NCBI GenBank assembly: GCA_039030335.1
Contig: JBCCEJ010000017.1
Coordinates: forward strand, 1 to 64,000
Origin: JBCCEJ01 sp039030335
GTDB taxonomy: Bacteria; Pseudomonadota; Gammaproteobacteria; HK1
Direction: 5' to 3'
DNA: 64,000 bases
Notes under the pieces: generated by a model
Database searches by the model: none
Seen by the model: the letters and a program-made list of their open reading frames with translations, nothing else
Told to the model about the DNA's origin: nothing
Made by a program: the position numbers and the translations under genes
Shown here: positions 17,487 to 27,071 of the stretch, piece after piece
Layout of the letters: each line of letters starts with the position of its first letter
How positions within the stretch are numbered: position 1 is the first letter of the stretch

Positions 17487-18491
17487 ATGTTGAAGATGTT
17501 TGCTGGCGTTTTGGCCGGCGTGATGATGACGGGCGCGGTAAGCGCCGCAACGTCCGTCAAGTTTGCCAACGACTGGAAGTGGGAAGGACCCGCCGCACCG
17601 CTGCTGATGGCGCTCGACAAGGGTTACTACAAATCCGCTGGTCTGGACGTCACGATGGACACCGGCAAAGGGTCGCTGGATGCAATTCCCCGCGTCGCCT
17701 CCGGCACCTATCAGATCGGCGCCGCGGATATTAATTCGCTCATCAAGTTTCGTGACAAGAACCCGGACCTGAAGGTGTCCGCGGTGATGATGCTCTACAA
17801 CGCGCCGCCGTTTGCGATCATCGGTCGTAAGTCGCTTGGCGTGACCGGTCCCAAAGATCTCGAAGGCAAGATTCTCGGTGCACCAGCGCCCGATGGCGCG
17901 TACGCGCAGTGGAAGGCGTTCGTCAAAGCCAACGGCATCGATGCCTCCAAAGTAACCATCGAAAATGTCGGCTTCCCGGTACGTGAGCCGATGCTCGCGC
18001 AGGGCAAGGTCCATGCGATTACCGGCTATTCGTTCTCGTCGTTCATCAACCTGAAGAGCAAAGGGGTTGCCGCGGACGATATCTCGCTCATTCTGATGCG
18101 TGATTACGGCCTGGATCTGTATGGCAACGTGATCATCGTCAACCCGAAGTTTGCAGCGGAAAACCCGGATGCTGTCAAAGCCTTCGTGGCGCAGACGATT
18201 CGCGGCTTCCAGGATGCCATTGCGAACCCCGAAGCGGCGGTCAAACACGTGCTGAACCACAACGATGTGGCGCGCGAAGCGGTTGAACTAGAGCGGTTCA
18301 AAATGGCCATTGCACAGAATATCGTGACCGATGAGGTTCGTGCGAATGGCCTTGGTGGTGTCGACATGAAGCGTCTGGCGCGCTCGATCGACCAGATTGC
18401 CGACACCTACGCTTTCAAGAGCAAGCCGGCCCCGGCCGACGTGTTCGATGCAAGCTTTCTGCCGGCCCAGTCTGAGCGGATGCTGAAGTAG
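17487..18491 (+). CDS. ABC importer substrate-binding protein, NMT1/THI5-like
   Basis: A periplasmic substrate-binding protein of the NMT1/THI5/SsuA group. A short signal peptide (MLKMFAGVLAGVMMTGAVSA) is followed by SVKFANDWKWEGPAAPLLMA and KGYYKSAGLDVTMDTGKGS, the typical opening of this family. LKVSAVMMLYNAPPFAIIGR, LEGKILGAPAPDGAY and the ENVGFPVREPMLAQGKVHA region line the cleft. Relatives bind taurine, alkanesulfonates, nitrate, thiamine pyrimidine precursors or other small organics; the sequence does not say which. I chose the second ATG because GAGGT sits 7 bases upstream; the ATG at 17475 is possible. The ATPase and permease genes follow on the same strand, so this is one three-gene importer. 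Confidence 0.9.
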   Translation: MLKMFAGVLAGVMMTGAVSAATSVKFANDWKWEGPAAPLLMALDKGYYKSAGLDVTMDTGKGSLDAIPRVASGTYQIGAADINSLIKFRDKNPDLKVSAVMMLYNAPPFAIIGRKSLGVTGPKDLEGKILGAPAPDGAYAQWKAFVKANGIDASKVTIENVGFPVREPMLAQGKVHAITGYSFSSFINLKSKGVAADDISLILMRDYGLDLYGNVIIVNPKFAAENPDAVKAFVAQTIRGFQDAIANPEAAVKHVLNHNDVAREAVELERFKMAIAQNIVTDEVRANGLGGVDMKRLARSIDQIADTYAFKSKPAPADVFDASFLPAQSERMLK

Positions 18492-18523
18492 CGATTGCCT
18501 GTCGTTTTGCGCGGCCAAGCGCT

Positions 18524-19318
18524 GTGGATGGTGCATTCATCGATCTCGACGAAGTCACCCTGCGGTATCAGCCGCAGGGTGATACCGAGGGCACCCTCGC
18601 CGTTGCAGACCTGACCTTACAGGTCGCAAAGGGTGAGTTTGTCGCCGTCGTCGGGCCGTCCGGCTGCGGCAAGTCGACGTTGATGAAACTGGCCACCGGC
18701 CTCAACTTTCCGACGACTGGTTCTGTCGCCATCGAGGGACAACCGGTGACCGGGCCGGTCAGCATGGCCGGGATGGCGTTTCAGAACCCGGTGATGCTGC
18801 CCTGGCGGCGAACGATCGAAAACGTCCTGCTGCCGCTTGAGATCGTGCAGCCGCATCGTGCCCGCATGCGCTCACATCGAGATGAGTACGAGCAGCGTGC
18901 TGAACAGCTACTGGCCTCGGTCGGCCTGGACGGCGCGGGCGACCAGTACCCGTGGCAACTGTCAGGCGGCATGCAGCAGCGCGCGTCGCTCTGCCGTGCG
19001 TTGATCCACGAACCCGAGCTTCTGATGCTGGACGAGCCCTTCGCCGCACTCGATGCGTTCACGCGCGAAGAACTCTGGTGTGTTATCCGGGACCTGCACG
19101 CCCGGCGCGGGTTCACGACGGTACTCGTAACCCATGATCTACACGAAGCGGTGTTTCTGGCAGATCGGATTTTTGTCATGAGTGCCCGTCCCGGGCGGAT
19201 TCTGGTGGAACGCGACGTCGATATCCCAAGGCCGCGCGAACTCGAAGTGCTCTACGAGCCGGAGTTCGTGGCCATCGTCCACGAACTGCGCGGTCATATT
19301 GCCGCGGCGCGCGCTTAG
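18524..19318 (+). CDS. ABC importer ATP-binding protein (SsuB/TauB type)
   Basis: The cytoplasmic ATPase of the importer encoded by the flanking genes, 264 aa. Walker A is GPSGCGKST (about residue 46), the Q-loop is FQNPVMLPWRRTIENVL, the ABC signature is LSGGMQQRASL, Walker B is LLMLDEPFAALDAFTRE, and the switch His is in VTHDLHEAVFLADRI. The LPWRRT Q-loop and DEPFAALDA sequences are characteristic of the nitrate/taurine/sulfonate importer class. It starts at GTG 32 bases after the binding-protein stop. Confidence 0.92.
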   Translation: MDGAFIDLDEVTLRYQPQGDTEGTLAVADLTLQVAKGEFVAVVGPSGCGKSTLMKLATGLNFPTTGSVAIEGQPVTGPVSMAGMAFQNPVMLPWRRTIENVLLPLEIVQPHRARMRSHRDEYEQRAEQLLASVGLDGAGDQYPWQLSGGMQQRASLCRALIHEPELLMLDEPFAALDAFTREELWCVIRDLHARRGFTTVLVTHDLHEAVFLADRIFVMSARPGRILVERDVDIPRPRELEVLYEPEFVAIVHELRGHIAAARA

Positions 19319-19395
19319 CCGTGCCGGCGCTGGTGTGACGTAGTGCCGTCTGCATTGCCAGTCATCGTGCGTTACAGGCTGCCGGGGGAGAGCGA

Positions 19396-20154
19396 GTGAA
19401 CTGGGTCAAGGCGGCACCGTGGCTTTGCGTTATCGGCCTGTTCGTTATCTGGGAGGCGGCCGTCCACCTGCTCGGCATTGCCTACTATATCCTGCCGGCT
19501 CCGTCGACGATCGCGATGGCGTTTGTCGAGTTCGACCGGGCCCTATGGACAAACTCTTTACAAACCTTGTGGACGACGCTGGTCGGGTTCGGCATCGCCG
19601 TGGTGTTCGGGTTGTTGCTGGGCCTGTTCGTTGGTTGGAATCGCGCCATATACGCGGGCCTTTACCCGCTGATGGTCGGCTTCAATTCGATTCCCAAAGT
19701 GGCGGTCGTGCCCATCCTGGTGCTGTGGTTTGGCACGGGCTGGATCCCGGCCGTGCTGACGGCGTTCCTGATCTCGTTCTTCCCGATCGTCGTGAACGTC
19801 GCGACGGGCCTCGCGACCATCGAACCGGAGATGGAAGACGTCCTGCGGGCGCTCGGGGCCAAGAAGCTGGATATCATGACGAAGGTGGGTATTCCCCGGT
19901 CACTGCCGTACTTCTTCGGTTCGCTGAAGGTGGCCATTACCCTGGCGTTCATCGGCTCAGTGTTGTCGGAAACCGTTGCTGCGAACAAAGGGCTTGGTCA
20001 CATGATGCTGACGGCTCAGGCTAACTTTGAAGTGCCGCTCGTGTTTGCCTGTCTGATCGCGCTGGCCATCGAAGGCATCGGTATGTACGCCATCATGGCG
20101 TGGCTCGAGATGCGCATGACCGGCTGGGCGCACCGGTCGGGATTTGCGCACTGA
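19396..20154 (+). CDS. ABC importer permease (SsuC/TauC type)
   Basis: The inner-membrane permease of the same importer, 252 aa with about six transmembrane helices. The cytoplasmic coupling (EAA) loop is visible as EPEMEDVLRALGAKKLDIMTKVGIPRSLPYFF, here read as two halves (EDVLRALGAKK, then VGIPRSLP). FNSIPKVAVVPILVLWFGTG and VLSETVAANKGLGHMM are typical of the sulfonate/nitrate-type permeases. It starts at GTG with GGGGGAGA 6-8 bases upstream. Its 3' end overlaps the next reading frame, so the large membrane protein downstream is probably translated by coupling. Confidence 0.92.
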   Translation: MNWVKAAPWLCVIGLFVIWEAAVHLLGIAYYILPAPSTIAMAFVEFDRALWTNSLQTLWTTLVGFGIAVVFGLLLGLFVGWNRAIYAGLYPLMVGFNSIPKVAVVPILVLWFGTGWIPAVLTAFLISFFPIVVNVATGLATIEPEMEDVLRALGAKKLDIMTKVGIPRSLPYFFGSLKVAITLAFIGSVLSETVAANKGLGHMMLTAQANFEVPLVFACLIALAIEGIGMYAIMAWLEMRMTGWAHRSGFAH

Positions 20155-22376
20155 CGAAGGCCACTCCTTCCGCTTCCGATCATATCGCCGGCGTCGCGCT
20201 CGGCAGCGTCTGGCTGTTCGGCATTCTGGACACGGTCGTCGGCATTGCGGCGGCCGGCTACGTTGCCGCGACCGGCCTTGCCATATACACGTTGACCCAG
20301 CTTGGCCGCCTGGCGGTCATGGGCTGGCTGGTGCTGCTCGCCGCGGGCGCCGCGTCGGTTGCGTCCTGGCTGCACGTAGCAGAGCCGGTCGCATTGTTGA
20401 CCAAAGCCCTGTCGGTCGGCTGCTTCTTCATTTCGGTGTTGCTCTCGGGCGGCTTCCTGCGCGACGCGGCCGATCGTTCGTCAATGATCCTGAACGCGGG
20501 TACGGCCCTGATTCGACAGCCGCCAGCACGCCGTAACGCGGCATTGAGCTTCGGTGCGTTCGCGATGGGTTTTGTGCTGAGTTTTGGCACGTTGCAACTC
20601 CTGGGAGCGATGGTTGCGAAAGCGAACACGCTGGAATCTGCAAACGGAAATTCGGCTGTTCAGGCAACCAGGCTGAGGCGCTCGATGTTGGCGGTGCTGC
20701 GCGGGTTCTGTATGTCGACGGTGTGCAATCCGATCTCGATCGTCATGGCGCTCGCGCTGACCTACGCACCCGGCGCACAGTGGTTGCAGTTGTTGGTCAT
20801 CGTCGTACCGAGCGCGATTATCCTGCTTCTGATCGGCGCGGTGCTGGATTGGGTGCAAGGGCCCCGGGTCCCACCAGCTGGCACCCGCGCGCCGTCGCTG
20901 TGGCCGGTCGCGGCCGTGGTGGGTCTCGTCGTCGCTGTCGTGACCGCGGTATTGGTGGTCGCGCGTCTGGCCGATATCCCGATTATTCGTTCGGTACTGG
21001 TCACGGTACCGTCATTCGCCTTTGCGTGGATGCTCCTGCAGCAGCGCGGCAGCATCGGCGCGGTTCTGGCCCGAGTGGAGTGGCAGGCGGTCACGCGCTA
21101 TCCGACCCAGCGCGTGGAGGTGATCATTCTCGGCAGCGCGGGAATTGCCGCGACTTTCATGGCCGAAGCGCTGCCCGTCGAGCACATCGCGAGCCTGGTG
21201 CAGAGCTGGCACTTGCCGTCCGTGGTATTGCCGCTGGTGGTGTTCTGGTTTGTATTCGTTGGCGCCAACCTCGCCATGAACCCGATCCTGACCGTTTCTA
21301 TCGCCGGGGCGGTTCTACCTGCACCGTTGCTGCTCGGTGCTTCGCCGCTCTCCGTCGCCGTCGCCTATATGCTCGGTTGGGGGATCGCGACCTGTTCCTC
21401 GCCGTTTACCTTGTCGACGCTGATCATCAGCGGCATTGCGGGCCGGCGTAGTACCGAAGTTGCCTGGCGGTGGAACAGTTTGTTCGCTCTCTCAGCAGGC
21501 ATTTTGGCCAGCGCCTGGCTGGGCTGGCTGAGTGCGCAACCGGTGTCGTGGCCGGCATTCGACCGGTCGGTTGAATTCGGCCTTGCCGGTGAAGATATGC
21601 TCGTATTCGTCGGGCGCCTGCTCGCAACGGCCGCTTTGGTGATCACCGTCGCGCGAATTGCGGAGCGCGCCGGTCCGTTTTTTGCGTCCACCATCCTGAC
21701 ACTGCCGCTGTTCGCCGGGCCGGCCTATTTCTTCCTGATGTATGAGGTGCCCGCGGAGTTTCTGGCGACCAGCGCGCTGGTCGCCTTCGCGGGCACAGGC
21801 GCAGTACTCGCGTTTACCGCCGGGTTCATTCAGGCGTGCCGCCGCGTTGGCCTGGTATTGTCGTTGTTCGCGGGCGCGGCCAGCTGGGTCGTTTTGGCGG
21901 CGCCGGTACAGTGGGTCGAAGCAAGCCTTTCCGCCGGCGTCGCGTTCTGCGCGGCAGGTGCCTTGATAGCCTATTTGCTGAGGCGTCCTTTCGATTTGCA
22001 CGAACGCCCGCGCGCTGGCCCCGCCCGCTGGCCTTCGCTCGTGTTCAGATCGCTGGTGGCCGGGGTGGCAGTGGCTCTCGTAAGCGCGGTCGCCACCCTG
22101 CTGGGGCCGATGGTAACGGGGCTGCTGGTGACGTTTCCATTGACGCTGTCAGTCAGTGTATGGATGGCATACACGCAGTATGGGTCTGAGTTTGCGGCCG
22201 CGATGCTGGCCGCGACGCAGCGCACGTTGCCGACCTTTGCCACGTTCTGTGTGGTGTTCTCGCAGACGGTCGCCGTGCTCCCGGTGCCTTGGGGGTTTTG
22301 GGTGGCACTGCTCGCGAGTGCCCTTTGCGCGTCAGGTCTCGCCTTGTTCGCGGCGCGAACGGCGGGCGCGCGTTAG
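20100..22376 (+). CDS. Large polytopic membrane protein (two-part, up to 758 aa)
   Basis: A very hydrophobic inner-membrane protein, probably 16-20 transmembrane helices, with no family I can name confidently. The first part (about residues 28-480) looks like a transporter: CNPISIVMALALTYAP, VGANLAMNPILTVSIAGAVL and LGWGIATCSSPFTLSTLIIS are polar-in-membrane stretches like those of ion-coupled carriers. The last part (about 500-758) seems to hold two copies of a four-helix unit; compare GPFFASTILTLPLFAGPAYF with GPMVTGLLVTFPLTLSVSVW. The frame is open from a GTG that overlaps the permease by 55 bases; the real start may be at or just after the permease stop, perhaps a non-standard codon such as CTG 20151. 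The end overlaps the convergent VWA gene by 4 bases. Its position suggests a link with the upstream importer. Confidence 0.75.
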   Translation: MARDAHDRLGAPVGICALTKATPSASDHIAGVALGSVWLFGILDTVVGIAAAGYVAATGLAIYTLTQLGRLAVMGWLVLLAAGAASVASWLHVAEPVALLTKALSVGCFFISVLLSGGFLRDAADRSSMILNAGTALIRQPPARRNAALSFGAFAMGFVLSFGTLQLLGAMVAKANTLESANGNSAVQATRLRRSMLAVLRGFCMSTVCNPISIVMALALTYAPGAQWLQLLVIVVPSAIILLLIGAVLDWVQGPRVPPAGTRAPSLWPVAAVVGLVVAVVTAVLVVARLADIPIIRSVLVTVPSFAFAWMLLQQRGSIGAVLARVEWQAVTRYPTQRVEVIILGSAGIAATFMAEALPVEHIASLVQSWHLPSVVLPLVVFWFVFVGANLAMNPILTVSIAGAVLPAPLLLGASPLSVAVAYMLGWGIATCSSPFTLSTLIISGIAGRRSTEVAWRWNSLFALSAGILASAWLGWLSAQPVSWPAFDRSVEFGLAGEDMLVFVGRLLATAALVITVARIAERAGPFFASTILTLPLFAGPAYFFLMYEVPAEFLATSALVAFAGTGAVLAFTAGFIQACRRVGLVLSLFAGAASWVVLAAPVQWVEASLSAGVAFCAAGALIAYLLRRPFDLHERPRAGPARWPSLVFRSLVAGVAVALVSAVATLLGPMVTGLLVTFPLTLSVSVWMAYTQYGSEFAAAMLAATQRTLPTFATFCVVFSQTVAVLPVPWGFWVALLASALCASGLALFAARTAGAR

Positions 22377-25201
22377 CGGTCCCTCTTGCCCGTGTACAGT
22401 CGCGCGCGGCTGACCGGATCGTCGTCTTGGTAGCCGAAGCGATCCGCCAGCCGTGACAGGTGCGCTTCGCGCTGAATCCGGAGTCGGTCCAACAGCTCGC
22501 CGTACTCCGGATCGGGCGGCACGTCCCCAGCTCCGGTGCGCGCGAGGCGGACCGCGATGAATGCGGGTATCTGCACGCGGCGGATTGCCACCTCAGCGAT
22601 CAGCAGCACCATCGCCGCGACGATCAGCGGCCACCAGACACGATCCTGTTGCGCAGATTGAGCTGGGTTGGTCGCGAGAACGACGTCGAGATCTGCGTCC
22701 TGACCGCTGAGTACCGTGCCGCCCGTCGACTGGGCGATGCCAGCCAGCAAGTTGAGGTCAGTACTGCGAATCTGGTATTCGGCTGAGTAGGGGAGGGCTG
22801 CGCCGTGCGTCTGCGGGGCCAGCGAGATGCCTTCCGAGGGGCCTGGCTGCCCGTCGGTACGGCGCGTGCCGGTAGCGCTCAGGTTGACGTAGTAGCGCCC
22901 CGCGCCGGTGGTTCCGAACCGTGTCACGTAACGGCCGGGCGCAATTTGCTGGAGTTGGGCGCTGCTGCTGAGACCGCGCGGCCCGTTGATCGTAGCGGCG
23001 AGTTCCAGACCGTTGACGAACTGCAGGTCAAGGTCCAGCGCGTCCACGGTCAGCGTGCCACGCCCGTCATCGTGCCACGTGATCTGCGGCGTCAGACCAA
23101 AGCGGGACCGCGGTCGCATCGACCATCGCGCCAACTGCGAGGCCAGTCTCGGAAACTCTGGCCAGCTGAGCCACGCCTTGCTCCAGCGACCGTCGAGGTC
23201 GGACATGAAGGCTGCGCTGCGGCCAAGTCCATAATTCCACACCGCCAGCAACGGGTCACGGTCCGGGCCATCGAGCAAGGTCTCGGCCGCCGGTTTGGAA
23301 TGCACGCGCAGGTACCCGTCAAGCCTCGGTATGTCGGTGGGCTTGAAGCCACGAAGAACCTCGCTGGTGCCTCGCACCACCGGCTGGGCGGACCGTTCGA
23401 CGACCAGGCCGCGGGACACGACCACCGTCTCGCTGGTGAAGATCCGAGGCACATTGCCCGGGTCATCCGTGAAATAGAAGCGTCCTTTTCCCAGGCGTGC
23501 GAGCCGCGCCATAAGCGGTTGGTTGGCGTCGTGTCCGAATGCCACGGTGGATACGGTCACCCGGTCCTGAGCCAGTTGCCTGGTCAGTGCATCGAATTCG
23601 GCGCGGCCGCCGCGATCGTCGTCGCTCAAACCATCGGACAGGATGATCATGTGTTTGAGTTTGGCCTGCTGTTCGCGCATCGTGCGGTGCGCTTCGCGCA
23701 TCGCGTCGAGCAGATTGGTGCCGCCACCCGCTTTGAGCTGGCGTAGGCGCTCGGCGATCGCGCGGCGGTGACCGGCCTGCGTCAGCGGTACGATCCACTC
23801 TGCGTCATTGTCAAAGGCAAGCACGCCCAGACGGTCCAGCGGGTTCAGCACTTCGATGGCTGCAAACGCTGCGTTCTTGGCGATAGATAGCTTCTCCTGG
23901 CCGGATGCCGACGCTGACATGGATCCCGATCGGTCGATCAGAATCGAGACGATGAGACTTGGAATCTTCACCTCAGAAGGAATGTCCATGGTCACTGGCA
24001 GCAGCGCTTCGAGCGGTGTGTCCTGATAACCCCCGGCGCTGAAGCTGCGCTCGCCACCGATCGCGATGACGCCGCCCCCGGCGCTCGAGACGTAGCGCTC
24101 CAGAAGTTCCAGTTTGGCAAGCGACAGGTCGAAACCCGAGACGTTTTGCAAAATGACCAGACTGAAGTCTGCGAGCTGGTGGAGCGAACCGGGCAACGCC
24201 GCGGGACTCAACTGCTGCACATCGAGACCCTGGGTGGTCAGTGCGGCCGCGAGTGGCGGCACGGTGGCGCCCGGTTGGGCCACGAGCGCGATACTCGAGC
24301 GTCCATCGACACGCACGAACGCCTGATAGCGATTGTTTTCCGGTACCCGATCGTCTTTTACGTTGACTACCGCCTCGTACTCGAACAGTCCGGCTCGCGC
24401 AATCTCGTCGGCGAACTGCATCACGTTGCGTCCCGCGCGAAGTTTCACCTCAGTTTCGTAGACGAGTTCCCCGTTGCGCAGCACCGTCAGTAGTCCCGAG
24501 GTTGCCTGTTCCGCGTGCGCTTCGATGCGTACCGCAAACGGCTCGCGGGCCGCGATGCGGGCCGGGGCGCTCACCGCGGTCAGCAGTACATCGTGCCGGG
24601 CGCCGGTGCGCATCGGGCGTACATCGATGCGCACACCGGCGCCGTTGGCAGCAGCGGCGGCAGCCATTGCGGATCCGGCCGTTTGTAGTCCGTCGCTTAT
24701 CAGCACGATACGACGACTGCCGCCCGTTCCGAAGCGGCTCAGTGCCAGTTCCAATGCGCGTTGGAGATTGGAGCCGTCAGCGTCGAGATCGGTGGTGAGT
24801 TCTTCGAGCTCTAAAGTCTCGGTATCGAGCGACGCCTCGACGGCCGCCTCACGCGCGAATGCGACCACTCCGATCCGGTGCTCGCGCGATTGACGCGCGA
24901 TGAGCGTGTTCGCGAAGTCCAGCGCGCGGGCCTGTTCCGTGCGATGAGTACTGTTGGAGACGTCGAGCAGCACGATGATGTCGGTCAGGCGACTGCTTCG
25001 TTCTCCGACCGGCCCTGCCATCGCGACTATCAGCATTGCGAATGCAAGACATCGCACGGTGGCCCCAAACCATCGGCGCCGCGGGCTGAGCGTAGCCTCA
25101 GCACGCCCCCGCGCGAGTACCACCAGCGGTAACAGCAACAGCGCCCACAGCCAACCTGGTGCGGTAAAGTGACTGGCGAGATGTGCCAATGGCTCAGGCA
25201 T
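22373..25201 (-). CDS. Double-VWA / GATase-like membrane protein
   Basis: About 942 aa, last gene of a seven-gene minus-strand operon. Two N-terminal membrane helices (about residues 12-70) are followed by a first VWA domain with the MIDAS start LLDVSNSTHR. A middle region folds like a class I glutamine amidotransferase (SIALVAQPGATVPPLAAAL, SLVILQNVSGFDLS, YVSSAGGGVIAIGGERS). A second VWA domain follows with ILIDRSGSMSAS and a complete GGGTNLLDAMREAH/ILSDGLSDDD pattern. A beta-rich region and a final helix (LIVAAMVLLIAEVAI) precede a cytoplasmic tail. Such proteins are partners of MoxR ATPases and DUF58 proteins; their molecular job is not settled. The ATG at 25201 overlaps the previous gene by 8 bases; a GTG two codons earlier is possible. 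Confidence 0.85.
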   Translation of the reverse strand: MPEPLAHLASHFTAPGWLWALLLLPLVVLARGRAEATLSPRRRWFGATVRCLAFAMLIVAMAGPVGERSSRLTDIIVLLDVSNSTHRTEQARALDFANTLIARQSREHRIGVVAFAREAAVEASLDTETLELEELTTDLDADGSNLQRALELALSRFGTGGSRRIVLISDGLQTAGSAMAAAAAANGAGVRIDVRPMRTGARHDVLLTAVSAPARIAAREPFAVRIEAHAEQATSGLLTVLRNGELVYETEVKLRAGRNVMQFADEIARAGLFEYEAVVNVKDDRVPENNRYQAFVRVDGRSSIALVAQPGATVPPLAAALTTQGLDVQQLSPAALPGSLHQLADFSLVILQNVSGFDLSLAKLELLERYVSSAGGGVIAIGGERSFSAGGYQDTPLEALLPVTMDIPSEVKIPSLIVSILIDRSGSMSASASGQEKLSIAKNAAFAAIEVLNPLDRLGVLAFDNDAEWIVPLTQAGHRRAIAERLRQLKAGGGTNLLDAMREAHRTMREQQAKLKHMIILSDGLSDDDRGGRAEFDALTRQLAQDRVTVSTVAFGHDANQPLMARLARLGKGRFYFTDDPGNVPRIFTSETVVVSRGLVVERSAQPVVRGTSEVLRGFKPTDIPRLDGYLRVHSKPAAETLLDGPDRDPLLAVWNYGLGRSAAFMSDLDGRWSKAWLSWPEFPRLASQLARWSMRPRSRFGLTPQITWHDDGRGTLTVDALDLDLQFVNGLELAATINGPRGLSSSAQLQQIAPGRYVTRFGTTGAGRYYVNLSATGTRRTDGQPGPSEGISLAPQTHGAALPYSAEYQIRSTDLNLLAGIAQSTGGTVLSGQDADLDVVLATNPAQSAQQDRVWWPLIVAAMVLLIAEVAIRRVQIPAFIAVRLARTGAGDVPPDPEYGELLDRLRIQREAHLSRLADRFGYQDDDPVSRARLYTGKRDR

Positions 25202-27071
25202 GAGCACGTCCGGTCGCCCGCAGCAGCCACTCGAGGGTGAGCGCCACCAGAGCGAGCAGCGCGAGCCAGGGCCAGAGCAGTGCCGTCGCCACGCCGGTTT
25301 GCGCCGCTTCGCTCGTCTCGCCGGAACGCAGCGATACCGTGCGCCGGCTGATATCGGACTCGGCCGCGTTCGTCAGATTCACGGCCAGCAGATGGAACTG
25401 CTCACCTGCCTCGATTCCGTAGATGCCGGTTTTTTCAGTGTTGCGCAGGAGTACACGGCCAGCTCGTGCGGTGCCCGCGGCACGGGTGCCATCGGGATGA
25501 TGGACATAGACCGTCCCTTCGCTGATGGCGACGTTGACGGCCACCTCGGCGCCGGCCGGCGCTGACGCAATGTCGGTCACTTCCGGTACGCCGGCGAGCC
25601 ATCGCAGGCTGCGCTCGAGCAGTAGGGGGTATGCCGCACGCTGCGGCAGGCTCGAGCGAACCGGGTCGAAGCCCAGCACCACCGCCCGGACATCAGATGT
25701 CAGTACGGTCCATGCCACCGGGCCAGCGGCGGTGCGCACCAGCGGCTGCATGACCGCGCTCGGGTCGCGGCGCGCGCTCGGGCGCAGCACACGGGCGCGC
25801 CCCAGCTCGGTGCCGGTGAGCGCGAGCCCATCGATCAGAGCGCTGCTGCCGGTCTCGGTGATCAGCTGTCGCGCGCGGTGAGGCGACGCGTCCAGCGGCA
25901 GGTTTGGAGGCACGGTATCGAACAACAGGTAGCGCCCCGACCGCAGTTCGTCGTCCGCGAACTGCGGTACGGATGAGCCGTCCACGATCGAGACGCTGAG
26001 CCGTTCAGCGCGTTGGCGCCACGTGTCGAGCTCGCGTGGCCCGAACCGTTCGAGACCGATTTCGGGTAATGCCGCCAGCGCGGCTTCGAGAAAGAAGTTC
26101 CGACTCCCGACGAGACCCACCAACAGCGGTGCGTCGACGTTGATGACGGCGTACGCGGTATTGTCGACGCTCAGCCGGTCGTCGACATCCAGCGTAGCGC
26201 GCGCTTCTCCGGCGCCGATGCTGCTGAAAGCATGGACGAGCAGGGCGTCGTCGCCCGGCGCGAGTTCGAGTGTGCGACTGATAACCTCACTCCCCGCAAC
26301 GTCCAGCGTGACGTCCGTGCGGCGTTCTGCGGCGCTGAAATTGCGGACCCTTATCAGCGCCTCGAAGGTATCAGCGGCCGCGCTGGTGCGGCGCACCGCG
26401 AAGTGCGTGATGCCCAGATTGTCGTCACTACCGTCTCCGACGAGCTCGAGAGAGGTATTTGGTGTCACCGGTAGTTCGCCGGCAAATGCGCCATCCGTGA
26501 CCAGGACGATACGTGCGTCCGGGCGGCCGCCCACCAGCGTGGCTGCCAGTGACAGGGCAGCGGCTGGTGCACCGGCTTCGTCGGTGACCTGAAGCGTATC
26601 CAAAACCGACCTGAGGCGTCGCCGATCGCTTTCGAAGCTCGTCAGCACGCGCGGTGTAGCGCCGCTCGCGAGCAGTAGTACGCGGCTGGTACTCGACAGT
26701 GATTGCAGCACGTTTTCGGCGACGGCGCGGGCTGCATCGAACCGCTGGCCCCCGTCAGAGCGCGTCTGCATGCTGGCGCTGGTATCGATGATCAAGACGA
26801 CGTCTGCCTGTTCCGCTCCGCGCGTCAGCCACTGAGGTGCACTCAGGCTGAACGCGAGCGCCAGCATTGCCAACAGCAGCAACAGCAGACTCAGGTTCTT
26901 CAGCAACTGCCGGAGCCCGAGGCCGCGCTGGCGTTCGGCCAGTGCTTCGCGCCAGTAGCGCGTGGTCGACAGGACCACCCGGCGCCGGCGAGGACGCAGG
27001 CTGTAGAGATACAGCAGCAGTGGTACGGCCAGCAGAGCCACCAGGGCGAGCGGCGTCGCGAGCTCGATCAT
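25194..27071 (-). CDS. BatA-like VWA membrane protein
   Basis: 625 aa. It opens with the BatA N-terminal helix-loop-helix (LALVALLAVPLLLYLYSLRP, then RRRRVVLSTTRYWREAL) and a second helix near residues 60-80. The VWA domain starts at LIIDTSASMQTRSDGG (MIDAS DTSAS), with RIVLVTDGAF further on. The remainder is a beta-rich periplasmic region (FSAAERRTDVTLDVAG type), a GATase-like segment, and a C-terminal helix (LLWPWLALLALVALTLEWLL). It is the usual partner of the MoxR ATPase and DUF58 protein encoded just upstream. The ATG overlaps the DUF58 stop by 4 bases (ATGA). Confidence 0.88.
   Translation of the reverse strand: MIELATPLALVALLAVPLLLYLYSLRPRRRRVVLSTTRYWREALAERQRGLGLRQLLKNLSLLLLLLAMLALAFSLSAPQWLTRGAEQADVVLIIDTSASMQTRSDGGQRFDAARAVAENVLQSLSSTSRVLLLASGATPRVLTSFESDRRRLRSVLDTLQVTDEAGAPAAALSLAATLVGGRPDARIVLVTDGAFAGELPVTPNTSLELVGDGSDDNLGITHFAVRRTSAAADTFEALIRVRNFSAAERRTDVTLDVAGSEVISRTLELAPGDDALLVHAFSSIGAGEARATLDVDDRLSVDNTAYAVINVDAPLLVGLVGSRNFFLEAALAALPEIGLERFGPRELDTWRQRAERLSVSIVDGSSVPQFADDELRSGRYLLFDTVPPNLPLDASPHRARQLITETGSSALIDGLALTGTELGRARVLRPSARRDPSAVMQPLVRTAAGPVAWTVLTSDVRAVVLGFDPVRSSLPQRAAYPLLLERSLRWLAGVPEVTDIASAPAGAEVAVNVAISEGTVYVHHPDGTRAAGTARAGRVLLRNTEKTGIYGIEAGEQFHLLAVNLTNAAESDISRRTVSLRSGETSEAAQTGVATALLWPWLALLALVALTLEWLLRATGRAHA

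Noticed and set aside
22805..23746. Plus-strand frame opposite the double-VWA gene
   Set aside because: Antisense to clear VWA and beta-domains; composition typical of shadows.
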